The notes beneath the pieces are model-generated. The model was not told the DNA's origin, searched no databases, and saw only the letters and a program-made list of their open reading frames with translations. The translations under genes and the position numbers were made by a program. From NCBI RefSeq assembly GCF_001677955.1, contig NZ_LELA01000081.1, positions 62,001 to 126,000 of the forward strand: DNA of 64,000 nucleotides, written 5' to 3'. This DNA is from Chryseobacterium sp. BGARF1. GTDB taxonomy: Bacteria; Bacteroidota; Bacteroidia; Flavobacteriales; Weeksellaceae. Of the stretch, positions 23,871 through 32,309 are shown in pieces. Each line of letters begins with the position of its first letter. Positions within the stretch are counted from its first letter, which is position 1.

Positions 23871-25994
23871 ATGACATTACTAAGCATACACAACCTCAGT
23901 TTCCCCATTGAAGATCCGGTCTTGAAGTTTCTTTTGGTACTCATCATCATTCTTGCAGCACCCCTTTTACTCAATAAAATAAAAGTTCCTCATTTGCTGG
24001 GATTAATTATCGCAGGAGCCGTTATTGGACCCAACGGATTTAATGTTTTGGCCAGAGACAGCAGCATTGTAGTAACCGGAACTACCGGGCTACTCTACAT
24101 TATGTTTCTTGCTGGTCTAGAGATCGATATGGGAGATTTCAAGAAAAACAAATGGAAAAGTCTCACTTTTGGGATCTACACATTTATTGTTCCTTTCATT
24201 TTAGGATATCTAGGGGCTATTTACATTCTAAATTTATCAGTTTTAACCTCAATACTTTTTGCCAGTCTGTTTTCGTCACATACTTTAATTGCTTATCCTT
24301 TGGTCAGCAAATTAGGGATTGCTAAAAACCCTGCCGTCAATATTACTGTTGGCGGAACGATGATCACCGATGTTTTAGCTTTATTGGTTCTCGCCATCAT
24401 TGTCGGTATGTCTCAGGGTGATGTAGGAACAGAATTTTGGGTAAAACTGTCAGTTTCGTTTATTGTTTTTGCATTGGTGGTCTTGGTCATTTTCCCGATG
24501 ATCGGAAGGTGGTTTTTCAAAAAAGTAGATGATAAGATCTCGCAGTATATTTTCGTATTGGTGATGATCTATCTGGCTGCTATGTTAGCCGAATTAGCCG
24601 GAGTAGAAGCTATTATCGGAGCATTCTTTGCAGGTTTAGCTTTAAACAGACTTATTCCACATACTTCTTCTTTAATGAATCGTGTAGAATTTGTAGGAAA
24701 TGCTATTTTCATCCCTTTTTTCCTAATCAGTGTAGGAATGTTGATTGATTTTAAAGTTTTTTTTGAAAGTTGGGAAACTTTGGAGGTTGCCGCCATCATG
24801 CTTGTCGCTTCTATTGGAGGAAAATATCTTTCTGCAGTTGCCACGCAAAAAACATTCAGGCTTTCTAAAGAAGAAGGCAAATTAATTTTCGGTTTAAGTT
24901 CAGCTTCTGCAGCAGCAACGTTAGCTTCTGTCATGGTTGGTTACAACATCATACTTTCTGAAACTGAAACTGGAGAACCTATTAGATTATTAAACGAACA
25001 CGTTCTTAACGGAAGTATTTTATTAATTCTTATTTCCTGCACCATCTCATCATTTATCTCAATGTCGAGCGCACAAAAAATTGCAGAACAGGATAATGAG
25101 GAAACTCTTTCCGGAAACAGCCATGAGGAGGAAAATATTCTTTTAGCTTTAAATCACGAATCGACTGTTGAAAGAATGGTGAACCTTGGAATTTTAATTA
25201 AAGCGCATTCAAATACAGAAAATTTATTTGCTTTAAATGTAATTAATGAAGACAAAAATGAATCTTCCGTAAAAAATGCTGAGAAACTTTTACATCATGC
25301 AACAGATATGGCAGCGGCGGCAGATGTAAAAATGCAACCCCTAAAAAGATACGACAATGATGTGATCAATGGAGTAAACAATGTGATCAAAGAACAAAAC
25401 ATCACCGATCTTATTATTGGATTAGAAGACAGCAAAGGTTTTTCGCCTTCTTTCACCGATAATCTTTACAATGGGTATTTGCAGCGGGATGATGTAAATG
25501 TTTTGGTGTATCATGCAACTCAACCTTTAGCTACGATAAAAAATCATGCGGTGATGATCCCTGAAAACGCACACAAAGAAGCCGGATTTTTCCATGCCTT
25601 ATTGAGAGTTTGGAATATGGCAAGAAATTCTGGAGCCACAATTACTTTTTATGCTTCAGAAGAGATTTTAAATATTTTGCAGAGAATCATTAAAAAAGCC
25701 AACATTGAAGCAGAATTCATCATTATGAACACCTGGAAAGACGGCGAGCAAACAGCAACTCAACTTAAAGACAATGAAGCCCTTATTCTTTTTATGGCAA
25801 AAAGAGGAATGAAATCTTATATTCCTCAAATGCGATTTATACCTGAACTTCTTAATAAGTATCTGAGTGAAAAAAATTATTTGTTGATCTTCCCTTTTTC
25901 GGAATTCGATAATGCAAATTCGGAAAAAAGATCGGTAGGAAATCACAATGATTTTATGGAAATAGGAAATATCATAAAAAAAATATTCAAATAA
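23871..25994 (+). CDS. CPA2-type cation:proton antiporter with C-terminal USP-like region
   Basis: 707 residues. Residues 15-400 form the Na+/H+ exchanger membrane domain with 11-12 segments (HLLGLIIAGAVIGPNG, LFLAGLEIDM-like FLAGLEID, VGGTMITDVLALLVLAII with the ion-site Thr-Asp, and ASAAATLASVMVG). The cytosolic C-terminal 280 residues are soluble, with two repeats resembling universal-stress-protein folds (IVGLEDSKGFSPSFTDN, ARNSGATITFYASEE). The ion transported cannot be told from sequence. Follows a lipoprotein by 6 bases. Confidence 0.88.
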   Translation: MTLLSIHNLSFPIEDPVLKFLLVLIIILAAPLLLNKIKVPHLLGLIIAGAVIGPNGFNVLARDSSIVVTGTTGLLYIMFLAGLEIDMGDFKKNKWKSLTFGIYTFIVPFILGYLGAIYILNLSVLTSILFASLFSSHTLIAYPLVSKLGIAKNPAVNITVGGTMITDVLALLVLAIIVGMSQGDVGTEFWVKLSVSFIVFALVVLVIFPMIGRWFFKKVDDKISQYIFVLVMIYLAAMLAELAGVEAIIGAFFAGLALNRLIPHTSSLMNRVEFVGNAIFIPFFLISVGMLIDFKVFFESWETLEVAAIMLVASIGGKYLSAVATQKTFRLSKEEGKLIFGLSSASAAATLASVMVGYNIILSETETGEPIRLLNEHVLNGSILLILISCTISSFISMSSAQKIAEQDNEETLSGNSHEEENILLALNHESTVERMVNLGILIKAHSNTENLFALNVINEDKNESSVKNAEKLLHHATDMAAAADVKMQPLKRYDNDVINGVNNVIKEQNITDLIIGLEDSKGFSPSFTDNLYNGYLQRDDVNVLVYHATQPLATIKNHAVMIPENAHKEAGFFHALLRVWNMARNSGATITFYASEEILNILQRIIKKANIEAEFIIMNTWKDGEQTATQLKDNEALILFMAKRGMKSYIPQMRFIPELLNKYLSEKNYLLIFPFSEFDNANSEKRSVGNHNDFMEIGNIIKKIFK

Positions 25995-26060
25995 AAAGTC
26001 TATAAACCAATCAAGTAGTAATAAAGGTCAATAATTTCTCAAACAAAATTAAATTTGATT

Positions 26061-26091
26061 TTGTTTGAAATGTGAAAAAACACTACTTTTG
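26061..26091 (+). promoter_or_regulatory. Promoter with long leader upstream of 106-residue gene
   Basis: TTG at 26061-26063 (a second at 26065-26067) and TACTTTTG at 26084-26091. Transcription would begin about 26097, leaving a leader of about 100 bases before ATG 26199. Confidence 0.7.
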
Positions 26092-26097
26092 CAAAAG

Positions 26098-26198
26098 TTT
26101 AATCATTGAGACATAAGTCGACAGGATAAAAACTGGTAAATTTTACTCTCTCGAGAGTAAATAAGCACAGGCCTCACAAGACGACCAAATTTTACATC
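26098..26198 (+). promoter_or_regulatory. Possibly structured 5' leader
   Basis: A perfect hairpin TTTACTCT-CTCG-AGAGTAAA lies at 26142-26161. Flanking segments can also pair (GTCG with CGAC, AGG with CCT), closing the leader into a multi-branch shape. No Rho-independent terminator was seen and no riboswitch class was recognised. It may regulate translation of the next gene or be a small RNA. Confidence 0.35.
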
Positions 26199-26519
26199 AT
26201 GCCGAATTTAAAAATTCAAGAAGCACAGCTTCTTTTTAATAAAATTCGCTCTAACCCGAAAGGGTATGATTTAAAAACTAGTACGGAAGGGATTACAGGC
26301 AAGGATGATAAAATTAGTTTCAAACTCTACAGGAGCGGAGAAAAAAGTATTTTTGAAGTAACCATCGACGGACTTACTTTTTCCAACTCTACCGGAGAAT
26401 GGAATAATGCAATGATAATGTTGGAAAACATCATCAATAAATTAGGAAAAGAAACTGAAAATATTAAAGTACAACAAGCCTTAGACAAGCTTAAAAAGTA
26501 CCTTTCAGAAGAAAACTAA
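26199..26519 (+). CDS. Conserved-type small hypothetical protein
   Basis: 106 residues, cytosolic, opening MPNLKIQEAQLLFNKIRSNP, with a predicted helix, several strands (KISFKLYRSGEKSIFEVTIDG) and a helical C-terminus (QQALDKLKKYLSEEN). No signal peptide and no recognised family. It has its own promoter and a roughly 100-base leader, and lies upstream of rpsT. Confidence 0.65.
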   Translation: MPNLKIQEAQLLFNKIRSNPKGYDLKTSTEGITGKDDKISFKLYRSGEKSIFEVTIDGLTFSNSTGEWNNAMIMLENIINKLGKETENIKVQQALDKLKKYLSEEN

Positions 26520-26546
26520 AAATATTTTAAAATAATTAAAAATAAA

Positions 26547-26578
26547 TTTGGTGGGTAACAAAAAAGTCTATACATTTG
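26547..26578 (+). promoter_or_regulatory. rpsT promoter; decides the start codon
   Basis: TTTG at 26547-26550, 20 bases, then TACATTTG at 26571-26578. A longer in-frame start at 26576 falls within the -7 element, so ATG 26597 is the start. Confidence 0.7.
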
Positions 26579-26596
26579 CACTCACATTTAAACGAT

Positions 26597-26851
26597 ATGG
26601 CTAATCATAAATCAGCACTTAAGAGAATAAGACAAAACGAAGTTAGAAGAGTTCGTAACAGATACTACCACAAGACTGCTAGAACAGCTCTAAAAGTTTT
26701 AAGAAACGAAGAAAACAAAGCAGCAGCTACTGAGCAATTGCCTAAAGTTATCGCTTTGTTAGACAAATTAGCTAAGAAAAACATTATTCACAAGAATAAG
26801 GCAGCTAACTTGAAAAGTAAATTGACTAAGCACGTTAATAAATTAGCGTAA
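26597..26851 (+). CDS. rpsT: 30S ribosomal protein S20
   Basis: 84 residues from ATG 26597, [20 protein letters not shown], the diagnostic S20 N-terminus, then a Lys-rich three-helix protein ending [14 protein letters not shown]. It binds 16S rRNA in the 30S body. The upstream in-frame start at 26576 lies in the promoter and would add residues not found in S20. Two tRNA-Glu genes follow immediately and may share the transcript. Confidence 0.97.
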   Translation: MANHKSALKRIRQNEVRRVRNRYYHKTARTALKVLRNEENKAAATEQLPKVIALLDKLAKKNIIHKNKAANLKSKLTKHVNKLA

Positions 26852-26861
26852 TTATATAGTA

Positions 26862-26933
26862 GGCCCGTTCGTCTATCGGTTAGGACCTCAGGTTTTCATC
26901 CTGGTAAGAGGGGTTCGACTCCCCTACGGGCTA
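26862..26933 (+). tRNA. tRNA-Glu (UUC), copy 2
   Basis: Acceptor GGCCCGT/ACGGGCT, anticodon stem TCAGG/CCTGG with loop TTTTCAT (anticodon TTC), T-loop TTCGACT. The 3' CCA is not encoded. Identical to the copy at 27031. Confidence 0.95.
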
Positions 26934-27030
26934 CTAATTTTAATTGCTACTAACCGAGTAATTAAGTAAGAGTTGAAACTTATAAAAACAAAAAAGCTAA
27001 CCCTGTAGATTTATTTACAGATTGGTAGAT

Positions 27031-27102
27031 GGCCCGTTCGTCTATCGGTTAGGACCTCAGGTTTTCATCCTGGTAAGAGGGGTTCGACTCCCCTACGGGC
27101 TA
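27031..27102 (+). tRNA. tRNA-Glu (UUC), copy 3
   Basis: Identical 72 bases to copy 2, 97 bases downstream of it, anticodon TTC, CCA not encoded. The intervening spacer shows no extra gene. Confidence 0.95.
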
Positions 27103-27103
27103 C

Positions 27104-27139
27104 AAAAGAGATTTCATATTTTGAAATCTCTTTTTTTTT
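27104..27139 (+). terminator. Terminator of tRNA-Glu pair
   Basis: Stem AAAAGAGATTTCA/TGAAATCTCTTTT (27104-27116 and 27122-27134) followed by T run. Confidence 0.85.
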
Positions 27140-27152
27140 GTAAATTTATTCT

Positions 27153-27980
27153 ATGAATGAGATTCAGAACAAAAATATTCCCACTCATCATTTAAGTTTT
27201 GAAGAATTTCAATACGCTACACTAGAAAATGGGCATCCAGAAAACTTTGATGATGTTCACCGCCACAATTTTTTCGAAATCATTTGGTTTGAAAAAACAA
27301 GCAGCGAAAGTATTCTTTATATAGATTTTGAAAAATACTCTGTAAGTGAACATTCAATATGTGTATTGCTTCCCGGACAAGTTTTTAAAATGGATTTAAA
27401 AGAAGAGAAAGGACATGTTTTAGCAATAAGTAAAGAGATTTTTGAAGAGATATGTTCAACTGAATCTCTGCAGCTAAAACCGATTTCGCCATTCATAATT
27501 AATAAAGAAGATATTGAAAATTGTCGATTATTAATTACTATTCTTAGAGAGGAATATCTGGGTAGATCAAGAAATAATTTTATTAAAGCAATCTTAAGAG
27601 CGTTCATTTTATTAGTGACTGACAAACTGAGCCTTCAAAGATCTAAAAATATTGATCTTCAAAGGATGGAGTTTCTTACAGATTTGATTAATGAAAACTA
27701 CACTTCGCAAAAAGAGACCGATTTCTACGCAGAATCTTTGAACATTACAACTCATCATTTGAATCATGTTGTAAGAAAATTGAGAGGAACGACTGTCAAA
27801 AAATTAGTATCTCAAAGAATCGTGCTCGAAGCCAAAAGAGAATTATCTTATGGGCAGAAGAGTATAAAAGAAATTTCCTATCAATTAGGATTCACAGATT
27901 CCTCATATTTTTCTAGGCTTTTTAAAAAACAAACCGGTTTTTCTCCCGAAATTTTTAAAACTGAAAATTCTAGAGGATAA
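27153..27980 (+). CDS. AraC-family transcriptional regulator
   Basis: 275 residues: an N-terminal cupin-like sensing domain (HRHNFFEIIWF near residue 30, PGQVFKMD) and two C-terminal helix-turn-helices at about residues 175-270 (YAESLNITTHHLNHVVRKLRG, IKEISYQLGFTDSSYFSRLFKKQTGFSP), the AraC signature. It lies 97 bases upstream of a Bcr/CflA efflux gene in the same direction, so that gene is its likely target. The ligand is unknown. Confidence 0.9.
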   Translation: MNEIQNKNIPTHHLSFEEFQYATLENGHPENFDDVHRHNFFEIIWFEKTSSESILYIDFEKYSVSEHSICVLLPGQVFKMDLKEEKGHVLAISKEIFEEICSTESLQLKPISPFIINKEDIENCRLLITILREEYLGRSRNNFIKAILRAFILLVTDKLSLQRSKNIDLQRMEFLTDLINENYTSQKETDFYAESLNITTHHLNHVVRKLRGTTVKKLVSQRIVLEAKRELSYGQKSIKEISYQLGFTDSSYFSRLFKKQTGFSPEIFKTENSRG

Positions 27981-28077
27981 ATAATTTCAAGAATATTCAG
28001 TTTGTGCTTATCAATCTTCAGTTTGGATATTGAAATATAAAGGGATCTTTATCAGCTTTGCATTTTAAATATTACTT

Positions 28078-29274
28078 ATGAGAAACTTCAGTATTGTTGT
28101 TTTTATATTGGCTTTACTCAACGCTTTAGAATCATTAAGCATTGATCTTTATTTGCCTGCTTTTCCTATTATGGCTGAGATATTCAATACAGAGATCGGT
28201 AATATTCAGATTTCTATATCTACTTTTTTCGCAGGGTTCGCTATAGGACAATTATTATGGGGACCATTATCTGACAAGAAAGGGCGAAAGCCTATTTTAT
28301 ACGCAGGAGTTCTTCTTTTTATCATGGCAACAACGGCAATAATTTTCACCAGTAATGTTTATGTCCTATGGATACTTCGCTTTATTCAGGCATTTGGCGG
28401 AAGTGCCGGAATCGTTGTAGGGAGAGCAATTGTCACCGACATGTATGAGCGGAAAAAAGCAATTTCTATTTTTTCTACGCAATCACAAATTAGTGGTATT
28501 GCACCTATTTTAGCACCAATAATTGGAAGTTTACTCTTAAAATTTTGGGGTTGGGAAAGTGCATTTGTTGTTCTGTCATTATTAGGTGCGATCTCCTTGC
28601 TTCTAATTATAAAATACATCCCAGAAACCAATAAAAAAGCAGCGAAACAAGAAGGCATCGTTGAAGAAAATATTTTAAGGTCACAAATAAAATATATATT
28701 AGCCAATAGAGAATTTATTAAAAATACAATCATCGGAAGTATTGCATTTGCATCACTGATTATTTACATTTCAAATTCACCTTTTCTATTCATGCAGATC
28801 CATGGATTTAGTTCAGAAAAATACAGTTTAATATTTGCTTTTAATTCCATTGCATTGATACTTGCTGCTTATTTTACACCGAAACTTCTATTCCGTTTTA
28901 GCGAATCTCAAATAATGTCTTTCGCAGTCTTCTTGCTTACGATCTCAACTTTATTACACATATTAGCCTCCTATTTTCACTTATCAGCCATTATCGAAAT
29001 TATTTTTCTCTACATATCGATTTTTGCAATTGGTCTATTATTTCCTATTACCACAGCGGGAGCTTTATCGTCTTTCAAAGAAGGAAAGGGAGTGGCTTCT
29101 GCCTTATTAGGCTTTTTACAATTGATTACCACTTTTATACTATCTGCCATGGTAGGATTACTAAAATCTGATTCGGCAATGCCTATGGTTATTACGCGTG
29201 CTATGCTTTCTATCATCGCTTTCGCCATCATTTGTATTGAATTTAAAAAGAGTAAAATTCTTAATGAAAATTAA
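28078..29274 (+). CDS. Bcr/CflA-type MFS multidrug efflux transporter
   Basis: 398 residues with 12 membrane segments. The family signatures are present: LESLSIDLYLPAFPIM in the first helix (DxYLPAxP motif) and the MFS loop GPLSDKKGRKPILYAG near residue 61. Members export bicyclomycin, chloramphenicol, sulfonamides or cysteine. The AraC-family gene just upstream probably regulates it. Substrate is not predictable from sequence. Confidence 0.9.
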   Translation: MRNFSIVVFILALLNALESLSIDLYLPAFPIMAEIFNTEIGNIQISISTFFAGFAIGQLLWGPLSDKKGRKPILYAGVLLFIMATTAIIFTSNVYVLWILRFIQAFGGSAGIVVGRAIVTDMYERKKAISIFSTQSQISGIAPILAPIIGSLLLKFWGWESAFVVLSLLGAISLLLIIKYIPETNKKAAKQEGIVEENILRSQIKYILANREFIKNTIIGSIAFASLIIYISNSPFLFMQIHGFSSEKYSLIFAFNSIALILAAYFTPKLLFRFSESQIMSFAVFLLTISTLLHILASYFHLSAIIEIIFLYISIFAIGLLFPITTAGALSSFKEGKGVASALLGFLQLITTFILSAMVGLLKSDSAMPMVITRAMLSIIAFAIICIEFKKSKILNEN

Positions 29275-29303
29275 ATTACTTTAAAAATTACAATTAAAAA
29301 TTC

Positions 29304-29333
29304 TATCTTTGCAATTCATCAGATGATATGATG
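29304..29333 (+). promoter_or_regulatory. Promoter and operator of the GntR gene
   Basis: TATCTTTG (29304-29311) is an exact -7 element, followed two bases later by ATTCATCAGATGATATGATG (29314-29333). The motif has outer CATCA/TGATG symmetry and covers the expected transcription start, which fits autorepression. The same 20 bases recur at 30013-30032. Confidence 0.65.
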
Positions 29334-29341
29334 TTTTTATC

Positions 29342-29998
29342 ATGCAGATTCAAAGAAAAACTTTAGCACAGGAAGTAGCCGAAAGATTGATCGAAGGAAT
29401 ATCCAACGATGAATATGTTATTGGCGAAAAACTGCCAATTGAACCTGAGCTGATGAAGATCTATGGTGTGGGCCGCTCTAGTATTCGTGAGGCGATAAAG
29501 ATTTTATCAATTCAGGGAATTCTTAATGTACAGCAAGGTGTAGGAACTTTTGTAGTTTCTAAAAATGCTCACGAATCTTTAGAATCTCAAATGAATAAAG
29601 CTCAGATCGAGGAAGTACAGGAAGTACGTTCACTGCTTGATTCTAAAATTGCAGCAAAAGCAGCGATCAACCGAACTGAAAAAGATCTAGGAACAATTCA
29701 AAATTATCTGAATCTTAGAAATCAATTTGCAGAAGAAAATCTGGCGACAGAATGTTATCAGACAGATATTAATTTCCATTTAGCCATTGCAGAAGCTTGC
29801 GGAAATGATCTTTTAAAAGAAATCTACAAAATAGCAACGAAACATATTATGAGTTCTTTCGAAACAAGACATCATAACAATACAGAATCATTTAAAATTT
29901 CTCAGAAAATACATACCGACCTTTATTTGTCTATTGAAAACGGAGATGCTGAGAAAGCTGCTATCATTGCTCAAAAAATAGTAGATCAGATCTATTAA
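29342..29998 (+). CDS. GntR/FadR-subfamily transcriptional regulator
   Basis: 218 residues: winged helix at about 8-72 (LAQEVAERLIEGI, IGEKLPIEPELMKIYGVGRSSIREAIKILSIQGIL, QGVGTFV) and an all-helical FCD effector domain at about 90-215, with candidate metal ligands in the YQTDINFHLAIAEACGN region. It probably represses itself and the MFS gene 48 bases downstream, since identical motifs precede both starts. The ligand, probably a small acid, is unknown. Confidence 0.92.
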   Translation: MQIQRKTLAQEVAERLIEGISNDEYVIGEKLPIEPELMKIYGVGRSSIREAIKILSIQGILNVQQGVGTFVVSKNAHESLESQMNKAQIEEVQEVRSLLDSKIAAKAAINRTEKDLGTIQNYLNLRNQFAEENLATECYQTDINFHLAIAEACGNDLLKEIYKIATKHIMSSFETRHHNNTESFKISQKIHTDLYLSIENGDAEKAAIIAQKIVDQIY

Positions 29999-30012
29999 AA
30001 AAATTTAACAAA

Positions 30013-30032
30013 ATTCATCAGATGATATGATG
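30013..30032 (+). promoter_or_regulatory. Second copy of the GntR operator
   Basis: ATTCATCAGATGATATGATG, identical to 29314-29333, in the 48-base gap between the GntR stop and the MFS start (30047). No separate -7 element was clear here, so it may act as a roadblock or serve a weak internal promoter. Confidence 0.6.
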
Positions 30033-30046
30033 AATAAAATAATAAC

Positions 30047-31252
30047 ATGGAAAATATTACTACCAAAACAATTGACACCACAAAAATTGTTTATCCTATC
30101 CTCTTTATGATCAGTTTTTCACATTTTTTGAATGACCTGATCCAATCTACGATTCCTTCATTGTATCCTATTTTGAAAGGAGAATTCAGTCTATCTTTTT
30201 CACAAATTGGAATCATCACATTAGTATTTCAACTCACCGCATCTATTTTGCAGCCTTTTGTTGGGATTTATACTGATAAAAAACCAAATCCCAGGTCTTT
30301 AGCGATCGGAATGGCATTATCAATGGCTGGATTGCTTTTGTTGGCTGCAGCTCATCAATATTATGTAATTCTAATTTCAGTAGCATTAATAGGAATGGGA
30401 TCTTCTATCTTTCATCCTGAAGCTTCAAGGGTTGCGCAATTGGCATCGGGCGGACAAAAAGGATTGGCCCAATCTATATTTCAGGTAGGTGGAAATTCAG
30501 GAAGTGCAATAGGACCGCTTTTGGTAGCATTGATTATTCTTCCTTTGGGACAAGGTTACGTAGGATTGTTTGCCATCGCAGCTTTCATCGGAATTATTGT
30601 ATTATGGAGAATCGGAAACTGGTATGCTGAAAGACTATCATTAAAAAAATCTGCTAAACACCCAAGTGATATTATTGAGATACAGCTTTCCCGCAAAAAG
30701 ATTTTGTTTTCTGTATCCATTTTATTGGCTCTTATTTTTTCAAAGTACATTTACCTGGCTTCAATGACCAATTATTTTACCTTCTTTTTGATTGATAAAT
30801 TCCATGTTTCGGTACAAGATTCTCAACTTTATTTGTTCATATTTTTAGCGGCAGTTGCTGTTGGAACAATTTTAGGGGGAAAATTAGGAGATAAATATGG
30901 CAGGAAGAAGATCATATGGGCTTCTATTTTGGGAGCCGCACCATTTACTCTCTGCCTTCCTTATCTTTCATTATTTTGGACGATCATTTTCGCTGTTTTA
31001 ATAGGATTGATCATAGCTTCAGCATTTTCCGCAATATTAGTTTACGCCACAGACCTTATACCCAATAAAATCGGATTGGTTGCCGGATTATTCTTCGGTT
31101 TCATGTTTGGAATGGGTGGAATTGGTTCTGCAATATTAGGCGCCGTTGCAGATGATACCAGTATAGAATTTGTATTTAAAATTTGCGCATTCTTACCTTT
31201 AATGGGGATCATCACTGCATTTTTACCCAATATAAAAGGACATAAAAAATAG
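30047..31252 (+). CDS. MFS transporter, fosmidomycin-resistance (Fsr)-like
   Basis: 401 residues with 12 membrane segments. FSHFLNDLIQSTIPSLYPILK at the N-terminus, LQPFVGIYTDKKPNP, GMGSSIFHPEASRVAQLASGGQKG and FQVGGNSGSAIGPLL are the Fsr-subfamily signature. E. coli Fsr exports fosmidomycin; the natural substrate here is unknown. It is in an operon-like arrangement with the GntR regulator, whose operator sequence lies 14 bases upstream of the start. Confidence 0.9.
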   Translation: MENITTKTIDTTKIVYPILFMISFSHFLNDLIQSTIPSLYPILKGEFSLSFSQIGIITLVFQLTASILQPFVGIYTDKKPNPRSLAIGMALSMAGLLLLAAAHQYYVILISVALIGMGSSIFHPEASRVAQLASGGQKGLAQSIFQVGGNSGSAIGPLLVALIILPLGQGYVGLFAIAAFIGIIVLWRIGNWYAERLSLKKSAKHPSDIIEIQLSRKKILFSVSILLALIFSKYIYLASMTNYFTFFLIDKFHVSVQDSQLYLFIFLAAVAVGTILGGKLGDKYGRKKIIWASILGAAPFTLCLPYLSLFWTIIFAVLIGLIIASAFSAILVYATDLIPNKIGLVAGLFFGFMFGMGGIGSAILGAVADDTSIEFVFKICAFLPLMGIITAFLPNIKGHKK

Positions 31253-31291
31253 CCTCACCAAAGCTGATGAGGACTACATAAAATTTAAATT

Positions 31292-31350
31292 AAATAGAAT
31301 TTTAGGTTTAAAGATCATTTATAAAAATGGCTTTTCCTAAAATTCTATTT
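31292..31350. terminator. Bidirectional terminator with large loop
   Basis: Perfect 15-base stem AAATAGAATTTTAGG (31292-31306)/CCTAAAATTCTATTT (31336-31350) with a 29-base loop, between two convergent genes. Confidence 0.65.
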
Positions 31351-31355
31351 TTTAT

Positions 31356-32297
31356 TTAAATCCCAAAGTTGATAAAAACACTGAATATGGATTTCGCCTC
31401 AATATCTCCTGCTGCCAAATTGGTGTAAGTAGGAAGCATTAATTCTGTTCCCAGACTCAATTTTTTAAAGGAAGCTTCAAAGCCCATTTTTCCATACAAA
31501 GCACTTCCTGCAGTTTTCGGAAGGTTTTCTTTATATTGACGGTTTCTGTCATAAACTTCGCCCTGAAAACCGGCTTTTCCAGAGATAATGGTTTTCTCAT
31601 CTCTAAAAATTTCATAAAATCCGGTGGCTGAATAATTCCATTGATTGCCAAACTGGTAGTGTTTCTTATTCTCAGTTTTTATGGTATAATCAGTGTTTAG
31701 AAGTACAGCCACTTTATTTTTCTGAAATCTGTAATTCAAAACAGCCTGATAATCCCAACTTCCGGTTCCCAACTGAAAACTTGGATTAACTCCTGAAACT
31801 CCTTTTTCATCAAATTTACCGAGTGGAACTTTCACTCCTACTCCACCATTCAGCTCATGTGTATTGTCTTTTGAATTGATTAGTTTGTAAATTCCCATCA
31901 GATTAAAATCGCCAATCCCTTTGATATTAATGTCACCCTGCAAAGTTTTCTTTTCATGAAAATGAAACGGTAAACTTGCATAAACACTTAATTTTTGAGT
32001 TAAAGGAACTTTAGCCCAAATCTGAATGGTATTAAAATATTGGTCTTGGGTCAAATCTTTCACAAATAAATTTTCTTTTGCTTTGTAATGTTGAGCAAAA
32101 TATTTAATACCGATAAACTGAGGATTTAAGAGCGACTCAAAACCGGAAGAGCCGTTTCCTGCAGCACATCCGCAAGCATCACATTCATTAAATAAAATTT
32201 CACTCAGATTGTTTGGAATATACAAACTGTCATTGATTGATTTAGCCTGATTTAAATTAAATAAAACCAAACTTAAGATTAAAAATATCTTCTTCAT
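31356..32297 (-). CDS. Outer-membrane beta-barrel protein with CDACGC motif
   Basis: 313 residues: a signal peptide (IFLILSLVLFNLNQAKS), then at about residues 38-45 the Cys cluster NECDACGCAAGNGSSG, then alternating strand patterns to a terminal aromatic-ended strand (SIFSVFINFGI), typical of a small outer-membrane barrel. The Cys motif just after the exported N-terminus could bind copper or another soft metal. It is the last gene of an operon with MbnH- and MbnP-like genes (12-base gap), so a role in copper handling is inferred, not shown. Confidence 0.7.
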   Translation of the reverse strand: MKKIFLILSLVLFNLNQAKSINDSLYIPNNLSEILFNECDACGCAAGNGSSGFESLLNPQFIGIKYFAQHYKAKENLFVKDLTQDQYFNTIQIWAKVPLTQKLSVYASLPFHFHEKKTLQGDINIKGIGDFNLMGIYKLINSKDNTHELNGGVGVKVPLGKFDEKGVSGVNPSFQLGTGSWDYQAVLNYRFQKNKVAVLLNTDYTIKTENKKHYQFGNQWNYSATGFYEIFRDEKTIISGKAGFQGEVYDRNRQYKENLPKTAGSALYGKMGFEASFKKLSLGTELMLPTYTNLAAGDIEAKSIFSVFINFGI

Positions 32298-32309
32298 TTT
32301 AATTAAAAT

